From Bacillota bacterium (GTDB lineage: Bacteria; Bacillota; Clostridia; Oscillospirales; Oscillospiraceae): DNA of 64,000 nt. The translations under genes and the position numbers were made by a program. The stretch is from the NCBI GenBank assembly GCA_023386265.1, contig JAEWKA010000008.1, positions 62,001-126,000 on the forward strand, given 5' to 3'. The notes beneath the pieces were generated by a model. It saw only the letters and a list, made by a program, of their open reading frames with translations, did no database searches and was not told the DNA's origin. Below are positions 1-7,622 of the stretch, piece by piece; positions within the stretch are counted from its first letter, which is position 1, and each line of letters opens with the position of its first letter.

Positions 1-329
1 TCCACCTCCCCGACCTTTAAAAGCATGCACTCTCGGTGGGAGACCTTCTCCCCGTTATAAATTTCCTTAACGCTCACAACCTCAAATTTCGCCGTCCCGC
101 AAACAATCACGGTCTCTGTCCCATAAGGAAAAGTCTCCCAGGGCGCTGCGATAAGTCGGTGCTCCTCGTTTGGAACGAAGCCCGCTCTGGTCCTTGTTTC
201 CGCAACATCAGCGACAAGATTCGAAGGTTCAATAAACCCCAAGAAACTTCTACCAGAAGTCACTCCCTCGTCATAGGCGTAGAGCTTCTGTCCATGGAAC
301 CAAACTCCGTCAAATACACCTGACTTCAA
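1..329 (-). CDS. Phage head-tail/neck-region protein, partial (C-terminus off window)
   Basis: An open frame from a TTG start at 329 runs to the left edge (about 109 residues visible). The TTG overlaps the TGA of the upstream connector gene, with GGTGAG just upstream, which suggests translational coupling. The visible protein starts KSGVFDGVWFHGQKLYAYDEG and later reads GTETVIVCGTAKFEVVSVKEIY; no firm domain was recognised. Position after the connector suggests a head-closure or neck protein, by synteny only. Confidence 0.6.
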   Translation of the reverse strand, partial: MKSGVFDGVWFHGQKLYAYDEGVTSGRSFLGFIEPSNLVADVAETRTRAGFVPNEEHRLIAAPWETFPYGTETVIVCGTAKFEVVSVKEIYNGEKVSHRECMLLKVGEV

Positions 330-700
330 TATCTCACCGCCCCGAAGTAAAAACCGCCGTCCTTCAGATAAGCCGTCAGCATAAGCTCCGCCTGACTTCT
401 AAGCGCCAGAGCGGCTTTTCTTGTCGCCTCGTCTCCGCGCTTTTTCAAAGTTACGCTTCCTGCGGAAAAACTGTCTAGAGACTGACAGTCGAGCCCAATA
501 AACAGCGCAATTCCAAGAACGCCCGCTGCCCTCACGAATTCATCATGTATCGTATCGATCAAAACTCCATCCTTCAGTCTCGAAAGAAGCTCAGCATGCG
601 CGGCGGCGCACATTTCATGGAGCGCGCTCTCCTCCGAAGCCGAAAGCTCCTCCTTGTAAACGAGCTTGGCTTTTTCAAATATCTCCTGTTTAATCTCCAA
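326..700 (-). CDS. Phage head-tail connector protein
   Basis: A 124-residue mostly helical protein located just after the major capsid gene, the usual place for a gp6-like DNA-packaging connector that joins the portal ring to the neck. It has no signal peptide or membrane segment. The body alternates helices rich in A, E and L (KAKLVYKEELSASEESALHE near the N-terminus) and ends FYFGAVRY. The call rests on size, predicted helicity and synteny. The next gene starts within its stop codon. Confidence 0.6.
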   Translation of the reverse strand: MEIKQEIFEKAKLVYKEELSASEESALHEMCAAAHAELLSRLKDGVLIDTIHDEFVRAAGVLGIALFIGLDCQSLDSFSAGSVTLKKRGDEATRKAALALRSQAELMLTAYLKDGGFYFGAVRY

Positions 701-754
701 AAAGCCGCCTCCTTTCCTCTGCGGGGAACGAGTTGTTCCCCGCTCGAATTTCTG

Positions 755-1786
755 TTATATTGTCAGAACCTTTGCCGCCTCGGTGTAGAGCTTGGCAAAG
801 CCGGAAATGCTTGTGATTGCCGCTCTTTCAAGCTGCCTGTCGATGAGCCTGTCGTATTCGACGGAAACGTCGGCCGCCTGAATCATCTCAAGTGCGTAGC
901 CCCTGTCGAGTCCGATGACCGTACCGCTCGAAACTGCGGAGGTCTTGACGAGCTTTGCACCGATAGGATTCGTCAGCTCTCCGGTGCCCTGGAAGTTCAG
1001 TCCCGTCAGCGGATTCTGGAACTCGCTGCATTTAAGTATCTGGAGCATGGCGTCGGGACTCACGAGCAGAGTGTTGAGAGTGTAGGGATCGAACTGATTC
1101 CAAAATTCAAGAATCTGATTATATGTAAGCGTACCTGCCGTGCCGCTTATGGGCATAGTGCCGACCGCGAATTTGCTTGCCGCGTTTGTGTTGCCGTCAC
1201 CGTTAACGAGAACGTCAATCGCGTCCTCAAGATGCATACGCATGATCTGACTGCCAATCTGACGCAGCATAACGGAGAAAAGGTCTAGCTTCTGGAAGCG
1301 CACAGCCTCATAGGAGGCAACCAGCATGCGTCCCCTTTTATGCAACTTCACAAGGTTTTCGCGGACCTTCACCTCAGTCTGGGGAATAGCCGCACCTTCC
1401 TCAATGCGGCGAAGACTCTTGTCGTCATCCGTTGGAACGGAGTAGATACTGCGATAGTCCATGCCGTCGAACTTCGTAACGGTAGCTGTAATGGAGGGAA
1501 GCACATTTTCCTCCTCCATGCCCTGACGAACGCTTCTCGCGACGTATTCGGGAAACAGCACCGCGCTGTCCGAGGTATGGAAAAACTTTTCAACCGAGTC
1601 GCTGCCCGTGCCGCGAACCTTGATATCAAAGCGCTTGAGCTGGCGCTGATATGCGTCGAGTCCCTCAAAAGCCGTGCCCTTGTAGTCCTCGGAGGGATCG
1701 AGCTTTTCGAGCACCTGAGTAAAGCTCTTTCCGCTTTCTCCGTACATACCCTTGTCAAGTCTGATTTCATTGAATTTATAAGCCAT
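755..1786 (-). CDS. Phage major capsid protein (HK97 fold, prophage A)
   Basis: A 343-residue protein forming the icosahedral shell. Features typical of HK97-fold coats: an N-terminal helical arm (about 1-60), a conserved P-domain/E-loop stretch (SVRQGMEEENVLPSITATVT) and a helix-rich A-domain with IEEGAAIPQTEVKVRE and HLEDAIDVLVNGDGNT. It follows the protease and decoration-like genes and precedes the connector, the standard order. It shares no obvious similarity with the P22-type coat of prophage B at 26976-28109. Ribosome binding site AAAGGAG lies upstream of the ATG. Confidence 0.85.
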   Translation of the reverse strand: MAYKFNEIRLDKGMYGESGKSFTQVLEKLDPSEDYKGTAFEGLDAYQRQLKRFDIKVRGTGSDSVEKFFHTSDSAVLFPEYVARSVRQGMEEENVLPSITATVTKFDGMDYRSIYSVPTDDDKSLRRIEEGAAIPQTEVKVRENLVKLHKRGRMLVASYEAVRFQKLDLFSVMLRQIGSQIMRMHLEDAIDVLVNGDGNTNAASKFAVGTMPISGTAGTLTYNQILEFWNQFDPYTLNTLLVSPDAMLQILKCSEFQNPLTGLNFQGTGELTNPIGAKLVKTSAVSSGTVIGLDRGYALEMIQAADVSVEYDRLIDRQLERAAITSISGFAKLYTEAAKVLTI

Positions 1787-1812
1787 ACAAATCTCCTTTT
1801 ATAATTTGTGTC

Positions 1813-2175
1813 TTAAAGCATAAGACCCAGAATTTTATTTGCGGTGTCGACGTCAACGACAAGGAACTCCTCGCCGGCCTCATCTGCCTTGACGCCGCCC
1901 GCGCCGTTAGCCGCGAGCTTTACGAAGCCGACGGCAGGAGCCGTGCCCGTATACCCAAGCTCGATATAGCCCGCAGTCTGAACAGCCGCGAAATCAGTGT
2001 CGCAGGCAAGTGCATAACCAAAGAACCGATTTCCGTCCTCGCAGGCAGAAACCTCTCCGTTTCCGCTCATTTTAACGGTAACTCCCGCCGTCGCCGCGCT
2101 TACAGCGCTGTTGTAAAATGTAACTACACTTTCTCCTATACCCTCAAAACTTACCTTCACAATTTTGACCTCCAA
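1813..2175 (-). CDS. DUF2190-like capsid decoration/stabilisation protein
   Basis: A 120-residue protein with small-residue-rich beta segments (AVSAATAGVTVKMSGNGEVS, GYIELGYTGTAPAVGFVKL, EEFLVVDVDTANKILGLML). Size, composition and position directly upstream of the major capsid gene match DUF2190-type capsid cement proteins. It probably decorates the outer capsid surface; the assignment is by family resemblance and synteny. Confidence 0.6.
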   Translation of the reverse strand: MEVKIVKVSFEGIGESVVTFYNSAVSAATAGVTVKMSGNGEVSACEDGNRFFGYALACDTDFAAVQTAGYIELGYTGTAPAVGFVKLAANGAGGVKADEAGEEFLVVDVDTANKILGLML

Positions 2176-2206
2176 TCATATTTGCAAACAGCCTCCGCCG
2201 TATTGC

Positions 2207-3145
2207 CTAAACCATATATTCGTCTCCGTCGAAGGAGACAGTTTTATCTCTTCCCGGAAGCTGCGTTTTAAGCGGAAAGGAATTCTCAAGGCGCTTTTCA
2301 AATGCTTCTTTCAGGTTTTCGAGTTCCTTCGCGCCCATATAGCTCGCGTTTTCAGAAAGTGCCTCAAAAATCTTCGGGTCACATAACAGCCCAAGACGCA
2401 AAACCTCATTTCGCAGTGCGTTCTTATATTCACGGCCTAAAACCGCATCTTTCTCCAAAGCATCATATTCCGCAAAGAACCGCCCTCCCTGTTTTGTCGA
2501 AACAAAGCCCTTCAGACTGTCTGATGCCCCGAAGCGCTTAACAACCCCCGCCGCCCTCTGCGCCGGCACCGCAACGAAGCTCCATTCGTATGCGTCCTTA
2601 ACGTCAAAAAGCTCAAGGTAACAGAGCTTACCGTTATACTCCCGTCCCGGGATGTGACCGCAGCCGCCAACATGAGCTTCCTCTCCGCAGATGGAACAAA
2701 CTCTTTTCGTCACGCTGCAGCCGACGCTCGTCTCTTTTTTTATCCCCGCCTCAATCTCCTCGATAAGCTCCGCGTTTTTCTCATTGCGCAGCATATAGGC
2801 ATAGCCCTTTAGTAAGGCGTAGGGCTCTCCGAGACTGTTCAAAACACCGTTTTCTTTCAGTATCTCAGTCCTGTATATCCTCGCCGTCTGGTTCGTTGCC
2901 TTCCACTCATGGTCAAAAATTCCGGTTTTTCCAACGAAAAGCTCCGAAAGTGCGCCCAGAGCTTCGTTAGAAAACTTTTCAAAATCACGGTCCACCTCGT
3001 TGTCGCAAAGCACCACGGAAAAGGTGTAAATCTGCTCCGATGTAAGCGCCGTCTTGGCATAGGCATTGATTGCCTCAAGCTCCGCTTCAGCATCCGGCAC
3101 CTTTGCGCGCTCCGCGCCAGCCTTGTAAATCTTCAAAAAACACAA
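2207..3145 (-). CDS. Phage prohead protease-like protein with cysteine cluster
   Basis: A 312-residue protein between the portal and the capsid genes, the slot of the prohead protease that trims scaffold and coat during maturation. Suggestive motifs are a histidine in GIFDHEW, a serine in KKETSVGCSV, and a YEWSFVAVPAQRAAGV segment like the conserved C-terminal strand of S78-type proteases. A CxxC...C cluster (CSICGEEAHVGGCGHIPG) sits between them, an insertion that may bind zinc. The C-terminal 90 residues are helical and could act as a built-in scaffold. Family membership is inferred. Confidence 0.65.
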   Translation of the reverse strand: MCFLKIYKAGAERAKVPDAEAELEAINAYAKTALTSEQIYTFSVVLCDNEVDRDFEKFSNEALGALSELFVGKTGIFDHEWKATNQTARIYRTEILKENGVLNSLGEPYALLKGYAYMLRNEKNAELIEEIEAGIKKETSVGCSVTKRVCSICGEEAHVGGCGHIPGREYNGKLCYLELFDVKDAYEWSFVAVPAQRAAGVVKRFGASDSLKGFVSTKQGGRFFAEYDALEKDAVLGREYKNALRNEVLRLGLLCDPKIFEALSENASYMGAKELENLKEAFEKRLENSFPLKTQLPGRDKTVSFDGDEYMV

Positions 3146-3190
3146 CCTCCCAAAATATTAGTAGTTATCTTATATTTCTACTAATTACGA

Positions 3191-4336
3191 CTATTTGTCT
3201 GCATAAGCGATATTTCCCGCCTGTGCTGCGTAAAGCGCTGCCTTTGCTTCCTCTACCGCGTCCTGTAAATTAATCGGCTCCCAGCACACCTCAAAGCCGC
3301 AGTTCTTTCCGTGCATGCGGAGCCACAGGCCACAGATTTGCTCAATTACTGGCGTCAGCGTACGCCTCAGAGCGGTCAGCTCGCTTGTCATAAGGTCAGC
3401 CTGTTGGGCGCTCATTCTCTCGGTCGAGGACCAGTTAAGCCCGAGCATAAAGGGCGGGATACCGGTACGCGAAATTAGCTGCTCGAGAATCTGACGTACA
3501 GGTACCTCGCTGTCAAGAATCTGGCTGTCAGCCCCGATGACCTTGATATCCACATTCCCAACCGCTACAAAATCCCTAACACTGCCGTTTTTTCCGCTCT
3601 GCATCGCGGCGCTCCATTCCTTAGCAATCTGTTCGGAACGCTCTTTTGCATATGCCTTGTCAACAATGTCTCCCTGCGGCTTGTAAACAACAGCGTACCG
3701 GATATTACCGGCTCTCTCCCAGTTAATCCCTATAGAGTTGTAGATTTTCAGCAGTATCTCCGTGAGAAATGGCATACTTCTAAAAAGCGAAACGCCGTAG
3801 GGCGAATCAGCCTCTGGATTAAACGGCGTAAACATGATAAGATTCTGAAAAGGAAGCGGCTCGAACATTCCCGAATCCCCTCGCCCGCAGATAACAAAAT
3901 CCAGCGGCGATAGCCCCTCCTTGACCTGCACGTCGCAGACATTCCCGCAAATCACGGCGGCAATTTCCCTGTTTCCGTCGGTCACAATCTCACCGACCGC
4001 TCTCCCACAGGTCAAAAGTGAATCCAAGTAATTGTCCAAAAACGCTCCGATACCCCTCTGCGAGCGCCCAACATTGACGGTACGCAGAAATTCGTTCAGC
4101 TCTTTTTCGCTTTTTCTGTCATCACAGCAGACGGAAAAGCCGCCAGTCAGCCTGATAATCTTCATGACCGCCGAATCAAGCACCGGTACTGCTTCTCTTA
4201 TCGCCCTATAGAGCCTTATATCTCCACCGCCGAGCGGAACATAGTTATCGAGCATACCAAAGGGATGTGTTGCAGTGGACCGTATCTGGGTCGAAACCGC
4301 CGAAGGCTTCAGCCTTGATCGTTTAAAAATACTCAT
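3191..4336 (-). CDS. Phage portal protein (prophage A)
   Basis: A 381-residue portal, forming the dodecameric DNA gate at one capsid vertex and contacting the terminase. Characteristic segments are PFQNLIMFTPFNPEADSPYG, the long helix region INWERAGNIRYAVVYKP, and RTGIPPFMLGLNWSSTERMS followed by the helical barrel QQADLMTSELTALRRTLTPV. It lies between the large terminase and the protease as expected. Slightly shorter than many portals, but with no visible disruption. Confidence 0.85.
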   Translation of the reverse strand: MSIFKRSRLKPSAVSTQIRSTATHPFGMLDNYVPLGGGDIRLYRAIREAVPVLDSAVMKIIRLTGGFSVCCDDRKSEKELNEFLRTVNVGRSQRGIGAFLDNYLDSLLTCGRAVGEIVTDGNREIAAVICGNVCDVQVKEGLSPLDFVICGRGDSGMFEPLPFQNLIMFTPFNPEADSPYGVSLFRSMPFLTEILLKIYNSIGINWERAGNIRYAVVYKPQGDIVDKAYAKERSEQIAKEWSAAMQSGKNGSVRDFVAVGNVDIKVIGADSQILDSEVPVRQILEQLISRTGIPPFMLGLNWSSTERMSAQQADLMTSELTALRRTLTPVIEQICGLWLRMHGKNCGFEVCWEPINLQDAVEEAKAALYAAQAGNIAYADK

Positions 4337-4392
4337 AAAATGTCCTCCAAAATATTGCGAGTTCTTTCCGAGCCTTCTCGTCTAAAATAATG

Positions 4393-5646
4393 TCAGCCCC
4401 GCTCAACATAGGTCGCGGCAAAGAAGTTTCCGCCGGAGGGAGAAACAACCGTCGCTGCAAAGTAGCGAATATCGTCCATCGCGTGGTCAAATTGCATAAT
4501 CGGCGCGTCCTTTCCCTCCCGCTTCTCATCCCACGAATAAAGCGAAAACTCCCGAATGGAGTCCATGCAATCGTGGCAGATAACGATTTTCCCCGATTTC
4601 AGCAGATCCGCCGTAAGCCTTATCCCGCTCAAAACGTCGTTGTCCGCCTTCATAACATTTAGCCCTTCACGCCTTAACGCCTCGATGAAGCTAGCCGCCG
4701 AGGGGTCGACGACCACCGAGCGAGGACGAACTCCGTCGCAGAGACATATTAGCTCCCTCACATATTCGGCGTCGGTCTTCTGCGCTCCCTCTGTGCGCGA
4801 ATTATAGTAATACTCCTTAAGTCTGTACCAAACAGAGTCCTTCAAACCCCAAAGCCCGAACGACGCGGGGTTTGCCGTACCGTAGTCGCAGGAAACGACA
4901 TAATCCTCCATTTCGCCCTCAGGTGGATCTCTCACAAAGCTCTCGTCAAAAAAGTCATAGACTCTCCCTTGTGATGCCACCCACTCGCCTAGAATAAATC
5001 GCCTGTAGAACACGCCGGAATACATCTTCCGATACCTTGCAATAATTCTCCTCGAGAGCACCGGATTATCCTCAAGCTCGAAATGTATGTATAACGCTCT
5101 CCTTTCCCGCGATTTTTTTACCCATTCCAAGTAAAACCAGTGGTTGGGACCTTCGGGGTTGCAGTTGAACCAAATCTTTGACCCCGTGACGCTGCATCGC
5201 GCACAGGCTTGCTCGACGAAACTTCTCGGCATCAGAGCAACCTCATCGAGCAGAACTCCCGCAAATGTCGCCCCCTGAATTAGAGCCTGAGAGCCCTCGT
5301 CTCTTCCTCCAAAAAGGAAAAACGTATTCGTCCTGCCTCCGAAGCTAACGGAAAAAAGGTTTTTAGAAATTTTCTCCTCGCAGACAAAGCCAAGATCGCT
5401 CATGACTGGAAGAAGTATACCGATCACGTTTCTCCGCAGTGAAGCGATAGTTTTTCCGCACATACCGAACTGCTGTCCAGAAAATCTGCGCATAGCCCAG
5501 CAAATAAAGGAGATGCCCATACAGAGCGTCTTTCCGCTGCGGACTGCACCGTCGCAAATAATAGCGTCATAATCCTCATAGACTGAAGAATCACTCCACC
5601 AGGTTAGAGCAAGAGCCTGCTTTTCGCTGAAGGTTTCAAATTTCAT
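4393..5646 (-). CDS. terL: Phage terminase large subunit (prophage A)
   Basis: A 417-residue packaging motor: an N-terminal ATPase and C-terminal RNase H-like nuclease. The Walker A-like loop is CDGAVRSGKT (31-40), Walker B is VLLDEVAL (131-138), and the nuclease acidic residues fall in VVSCDYGTANPASFG and VVVDPSAASF, with a late HAMDDIRYF. The start overlaps the end of the small subunit gene by 4 nt (ATGA). The motor docks on the portal encoded next. All key motifs are present, so the gene looks intact. Confidence 0.93.
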   Translation of the reverse strand: MKFETFSEKQALALTWWSDSSVYEDYDAIICDGAVRSGKTLCMGISFICWAMRRFSGQQFGMCGKTIASLRRNVIGILLPVMSDLGFVCEEKISKNLFSVSFGGRTNTFFLFGGRDEGSQALIQGATFAGVLLDEVALMPRSFVEQACARCSVTGSKIWFNCNPEGPNHWFYLEWVKKSRERRALYIHFELEDNPVLSRRIIARYRKMYSGVFYRRFILGEWVASQGRVYDFFDESFVRDPPEGEMEDYVVSCDYGTANPASFGLWGLKDSVWYRLKEYYYNSRTEGAQKTDAEYVRELICLCDGVRPRSVVVDPSAASFIEALRREGLNVMKADNDVLSGIRLTADLLKSGKIVICHDCMDSIREFSLYSWDEKREGKDAPIMQFDHAMDDIRYFAATVVSPSGGNFFAATYVERG

Positions 5647-5960
5647 GCGTCACCCGCGCTCAGCTTTGCAGCCGCTTTATCCATTGCCGTGAAAAAACTC
5701 TCGGCCTCTCCGCCTTTTGATGTCTGAGGCGTTGTAAGCTTCGCTACCAGTTCAAGAAGAGCAATCCTGTCAAGTAACCTCACCTCGACCGCCCCGTTCG
5801 CGCCTCTTTTGATCTCTGAAACCATGCTAAGGTCAAGCTTCCTGATTTGCTCTTTATCCTGCGGATCGAGAAAAACCAGTTTTACGGCGTCGTTAGCTTT
5901 TCCAAACGCCAGAGCACCAATGCGGCTAATAACGTCAGCATCGCTCAATTTTTTCCTCAA
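5643..5960 (-). CDS. terS: Phage terminase small subunit (prophage A)
   Basis: A 105-residue protein if translation starts at the TTG at 5960, chosen because a strong GAGGAGGGAATAGC ribosome binding site precedes it; a longer frame upstream lacks such a site. The N-terminal region RKKLSDADVISRIGALAFGKANDAV is compatible with a small-subunit DNA-binding helical domain. It overlaps the large subunit start by 4 nt. The role is DNA recognition for packaging, inferred mainly from position. Confidence 0.65.
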   Translation of the reverse strand: MRKKLSDADVISRIGALAFGKANDAVKLVFLDPQDKEQIRKLDLSMVSEIKRGANGAVEVRLLDRIALLELVAKLTTPQTSKGGEAESFFTAMDKAAAKLSAGDA

Positions 5961-6001
5961 GCTATTCCCTCCTCGCCCATAGGGAACAGCTCCAGCAAAT
6001 A

Positions 6002-6017
6002 TGTACGTTTGCGTACA
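6002..6017. promoter_or_regulatory. Perfect palindrome upstream of prophage A terminase operon
   Basis: TGTACGTTTGCGTACA has 6-bp perfect arms around a 4-bp centre (TGTACG/CGTACA). It lies about 42 bp upstream of the small terminase start, in an AT-rich stretch free of genes, so it is positioned as an operator. The regulator is unknown, and it does not match the Firmicutes LexA box. Confidence 0.4.
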
Positions 6018-6192
6018 CAATAAATAAAAAATAGATTTAATTTTAAAATTCTTAAAACTACATAATTCGGATGGGCCGAAGATAAAACCATGTACCTCTG
6101 TCGATGAACCGTATCGTAGCACCCAAGCTCCACAAAAAATGTTAAAATAAGTCAGAAAAGATAAAATTATGTAATAATAGGTCGAAACTGAA

Positions 6193-6241
6193 TTAAAAAA
6201 ACCGCCACAAAGCTTTTTAAAAGCTTAGTTGCGGTTTTTTT
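6193..6241. terminator. Bidirectional intrinsic terminator at prophage A/host boundary
   Basis: AACCGC arms pair across a region containing AAGCTTTTTAAAAGCTT, with an A-run on the left and a seven-T run on the right, so it can stop transcription from either side. It separates the prophage A terminase operon from the ncRNA that ends at 6274. Confidence 0.8.
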
Positions 6242-6273
6242 GATATGTCTTGTTGCAAAATACCTAGCCGTGA

Positions 6274-6306
6274 TAAAAAAAGAAGGCCGACGCTTTCGCG
6301 CCGGCC
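6274..6306 (-). terminator. Intrinsic terminator of the ncRNA
   Basis: GGCCGGCGC/GCGTCGGCC stem with a GAAA loop followed by TTCTTTTTTT on the minus strand. Confidence 0.85.
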
Positions 6307-6563
6307 GAGCCCGCTATTGCCGTGGGGACCCTGTAAGAACCTGCACGTAATTGCAGGTGGGTCGCCTCTCTGCTGTTTCTCTGCTTCCAACGTCCAAGAA
6401 CGGTCAAAGCCGCCTCGGGAGGCCTGCAATTCACAGCGGAAGTAATAATCGGCGTCCCTTATAATAGATGTGGGTTTTAAAAGATCCCTCACGTACACAG
6501 CAGGTTTCGAAAAACCGCTGTGCCCATTCATCGAACGGATGCTATAAAAACATGCCCGTTCTC
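6274..6563 (-). ncRNA. ssrS: Structured ncRNA with strong promoter and terminator; probably 6S RNA (ssrS)
   Basis: A gene-free 290-nt minus-strand unit bounded by a near-consensus promoter (6570-6598) and a GC-rich terminator (6285-6306 plus a T-run). It contains several strong hairpins: CACAGCGGTTT...AAACCTGCTGTG near the 5' end, GCCTC/GAGGC, and ACCTGCAATTACGTGCAGGT followed by TCTTACAGGGTCCCCACGG, which resembles the 3' bubble side of 6S RNA. If it is 6S RNA it would bind sigma-A RNA polymerase holoenzyme. It is longer than the usual roughly 190-nt 6S, and a covariance search was not possible. It lacks the SRP GGAAGG loop core and RNase P core motifs. Confidence 0.5.
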
Positions 6564-6569
6564 AATGAA

Positions 6570-6598
6570 ATTATACAACCGAAGCCCTAAAAAATCAA
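6570..6598 (-). promoter_or_regulatory. Sigma-A promoter of the ncRNA
   Basis: On the minus strand TTGATT (6593-6598), a 17-bp spacer and a perfect TATAAT (6570-6575). The predicted start is near 6563. No coding sequence follows, which supports an RNA gene. Confidence 0.8.
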
Positions 6599-6638
6599 AG
6601 GAAAAATAATTGAAATATTTGCCTCTACAAGGAACATA

Positions 6639-6917
6639 TTATTCCTCTTCCTCGTCAAAAAGAACTGAGGCAAATAATTCATACACTTCTTCCAGCTCAT
6701 CGGGATCATCAATTGAGCCCAATATTTCTTCGCCGTTTTCCACAATGACTTTTAGTATGATAAGACCGTAGTCTTCATCATCCTCGTCTATATCAGTTGG
6801 CAAGAAAGCCATGTAAAAGCAGCCTTTATGTTCCAGTGTATGCAGGTGCTCAAGAATATATTCGTTTCCTTCGTCATCGGTAATGGTAATTATATCGTTC
6901 CCAAAATCCTCATTCAT
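6639..6917 (-). CDS. DUF1292 family protein
   Basis: A 92-residue acidic protein starting MNEDFGNDIITITDDEGNEY, with the conserved FYMAFLPTD-type core and a poly-acidic C-terminus, all hallmarks of DUF1292. The start at 6917 is preferred because GGAGG lies 8 nt upstream. This Firmicutes family has no settled function; it is often near yqgF/mltG-type genes. Here it stands alone, with the ncRNA downstream and a BofC-like gene upstream. Confidence 0.85.
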   Translation of the reverse strand: MNEDFGNDIITITDDEGNEYILEHLHTLEHKGCFYMAFLPTDIDEDDEDYGLIILKVIVENGEEILGSIDDPDELEEVYELFASVLFDEEEE

Positions 6918-7023
6918 AATTTGTGCCTCCTGTAAGTTGCGGGGCGAAAATCTACCGTCCCGATAGCACATTCTACCTCAAACATAGAAAAAAATCAATC
7001 CAAAAGGTGCGAAGAATCAAAGC

Positions 7024-7371
7024 TTATGAGCCCAAATCCTCAAGCATCATCATTAGTTTTTCTCTGGAATAGATCTTCAGCCCGGTTTCAAGAAGCGTCT
7101 TGTCAAGTTCCCGCAGCGTTGATACCTGAATATCAGTGACCGTCATAGGACAGGACGGGTCGTTTTCTACATAAATAGCGACATATCCCTCATAGTCTCT
7201 CAGAACGTAGCAGGTCTCCACCTGTCTTTCTGCCATACAGTCGACTGAGGCCCCTTCGTCATCTGCTTTCAGGCTGTCAATAACGGCAAACGCGCAAAGA
7301 AACGCTGCGCAAAGCACCAGCATTCCGATGATCGCAATTTTAACTTTTACTTTCAAATCATAGTCCTCCAA
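7024..7371 (-). CDS. Membrane-anchored BofC C-terminal-domain-like protein
   Basis: A 115-residue protein with a short cytoplasmic N-terminus, one membrane segment (about 11-33, KIAIIGMLVLCAAFLCAFAV) and an extracytoplasmic domain YVLRDYEGYVAIYVEND...LRELDKTLLETGLKIYSREKL. That pattern (YxGYVAIY, then an LPxLD-like turn, then a helix) is typical of BofC C-terminal-like domains in spore formers. BofC restrains forespore signalling in Bacillus, but this short relative has unknown function. GGAGG precedes the ATG. Confidence 0.6.
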   Translation of the reverse strand: MEDYDLKVKVKIAIIGMLVLCAAFLCAFAVIDSLKADDEGASVDCMAERQVETCYVLRDYEGYVAIYVENDPSCPMTVTDIQVSTLRELDKTLLETGLKIYSREKLMMMLEDLGS

Positions 7372-7465
7372 ATAAGTATTTATTTGGATTATTCCCCAAT
7401 AAGTAGAATTTAACCGAGCCTACTGTCTAAAATATATCTGCAATAATACTATCTCTATTTGACAC

Positions 7466-7569
7466 GCTATGTTATAATGTCCGCAAAGCGTACATTATAT
7501 TTAATTCTATGCATATATCATAACGCCGCTTCGCGGCTATGATATAATGTCCGCATAGCGGCTACATTA
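7466..7569. repeat. Tandem imperfect 32-34-bp repeats plus hairpin carrying two extended -10 elements
   Basis: Copy 1 (7466-7497) and copy 2 (7536-7569) share GCTATG(T/A)TATAATGTCCGC followed by a purine-rich tail and TACATTA. Each holds TGnTATAAT, an extended -10. Copy 2 starts inside a perfect 8-bp-arm palindrome (ATATCATA at 7515-7522, TATGATAT at 7538-7545) with a GCCGC/GCGGC inner stem. They are the likely promoters of the penicillin-binding protein gene at 7623. Nothing else was seen in the 250-bp gap. Confidence 0.5.
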
Positions 7570-7622
7570 ACTAGATTAAAAAACACACAGTTTATATATG
7601 ACCCAACGGAGGTTTCACCCTA

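Larger units (their letters stand above)
1..6190 (-). mobile_element. Prophage A, right-hand (packaging/head) end, truncated by window edge
   Basis: Eight contiguous minus-strand genes in canonical siphovirus head order: small terminase, large terminase, portal, protease, decoration-like protein, major capsid, connector, neck-like protein. They run off the left edge. On the right the block stops at a bidirectional terminator (6193-6241) beside a host-like ncRNA. No integrase, repressor or replication gene lies between the terminase and host DNA, so either the lysogeny genes are at the far end or this is a decayed or domesticated head module. Its proteins differ from the equivalents in prophage B, so it is not a duplicate. 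Confidence 0.85.

Noticed and set aside
545..1288. Long plus-strand open frame opposite the prophage A capsid gene
   Set aside because: Antisense shadow of a clear major capsid gene, with no ribosome binding site and no recognisable protein.
7459..7478. TTGACA followed by TATAAT before the PBP gene
   Set aside because: The spacer is only 8 bp, so they cannot form one promoter; the extended -10 elements are more plausible.
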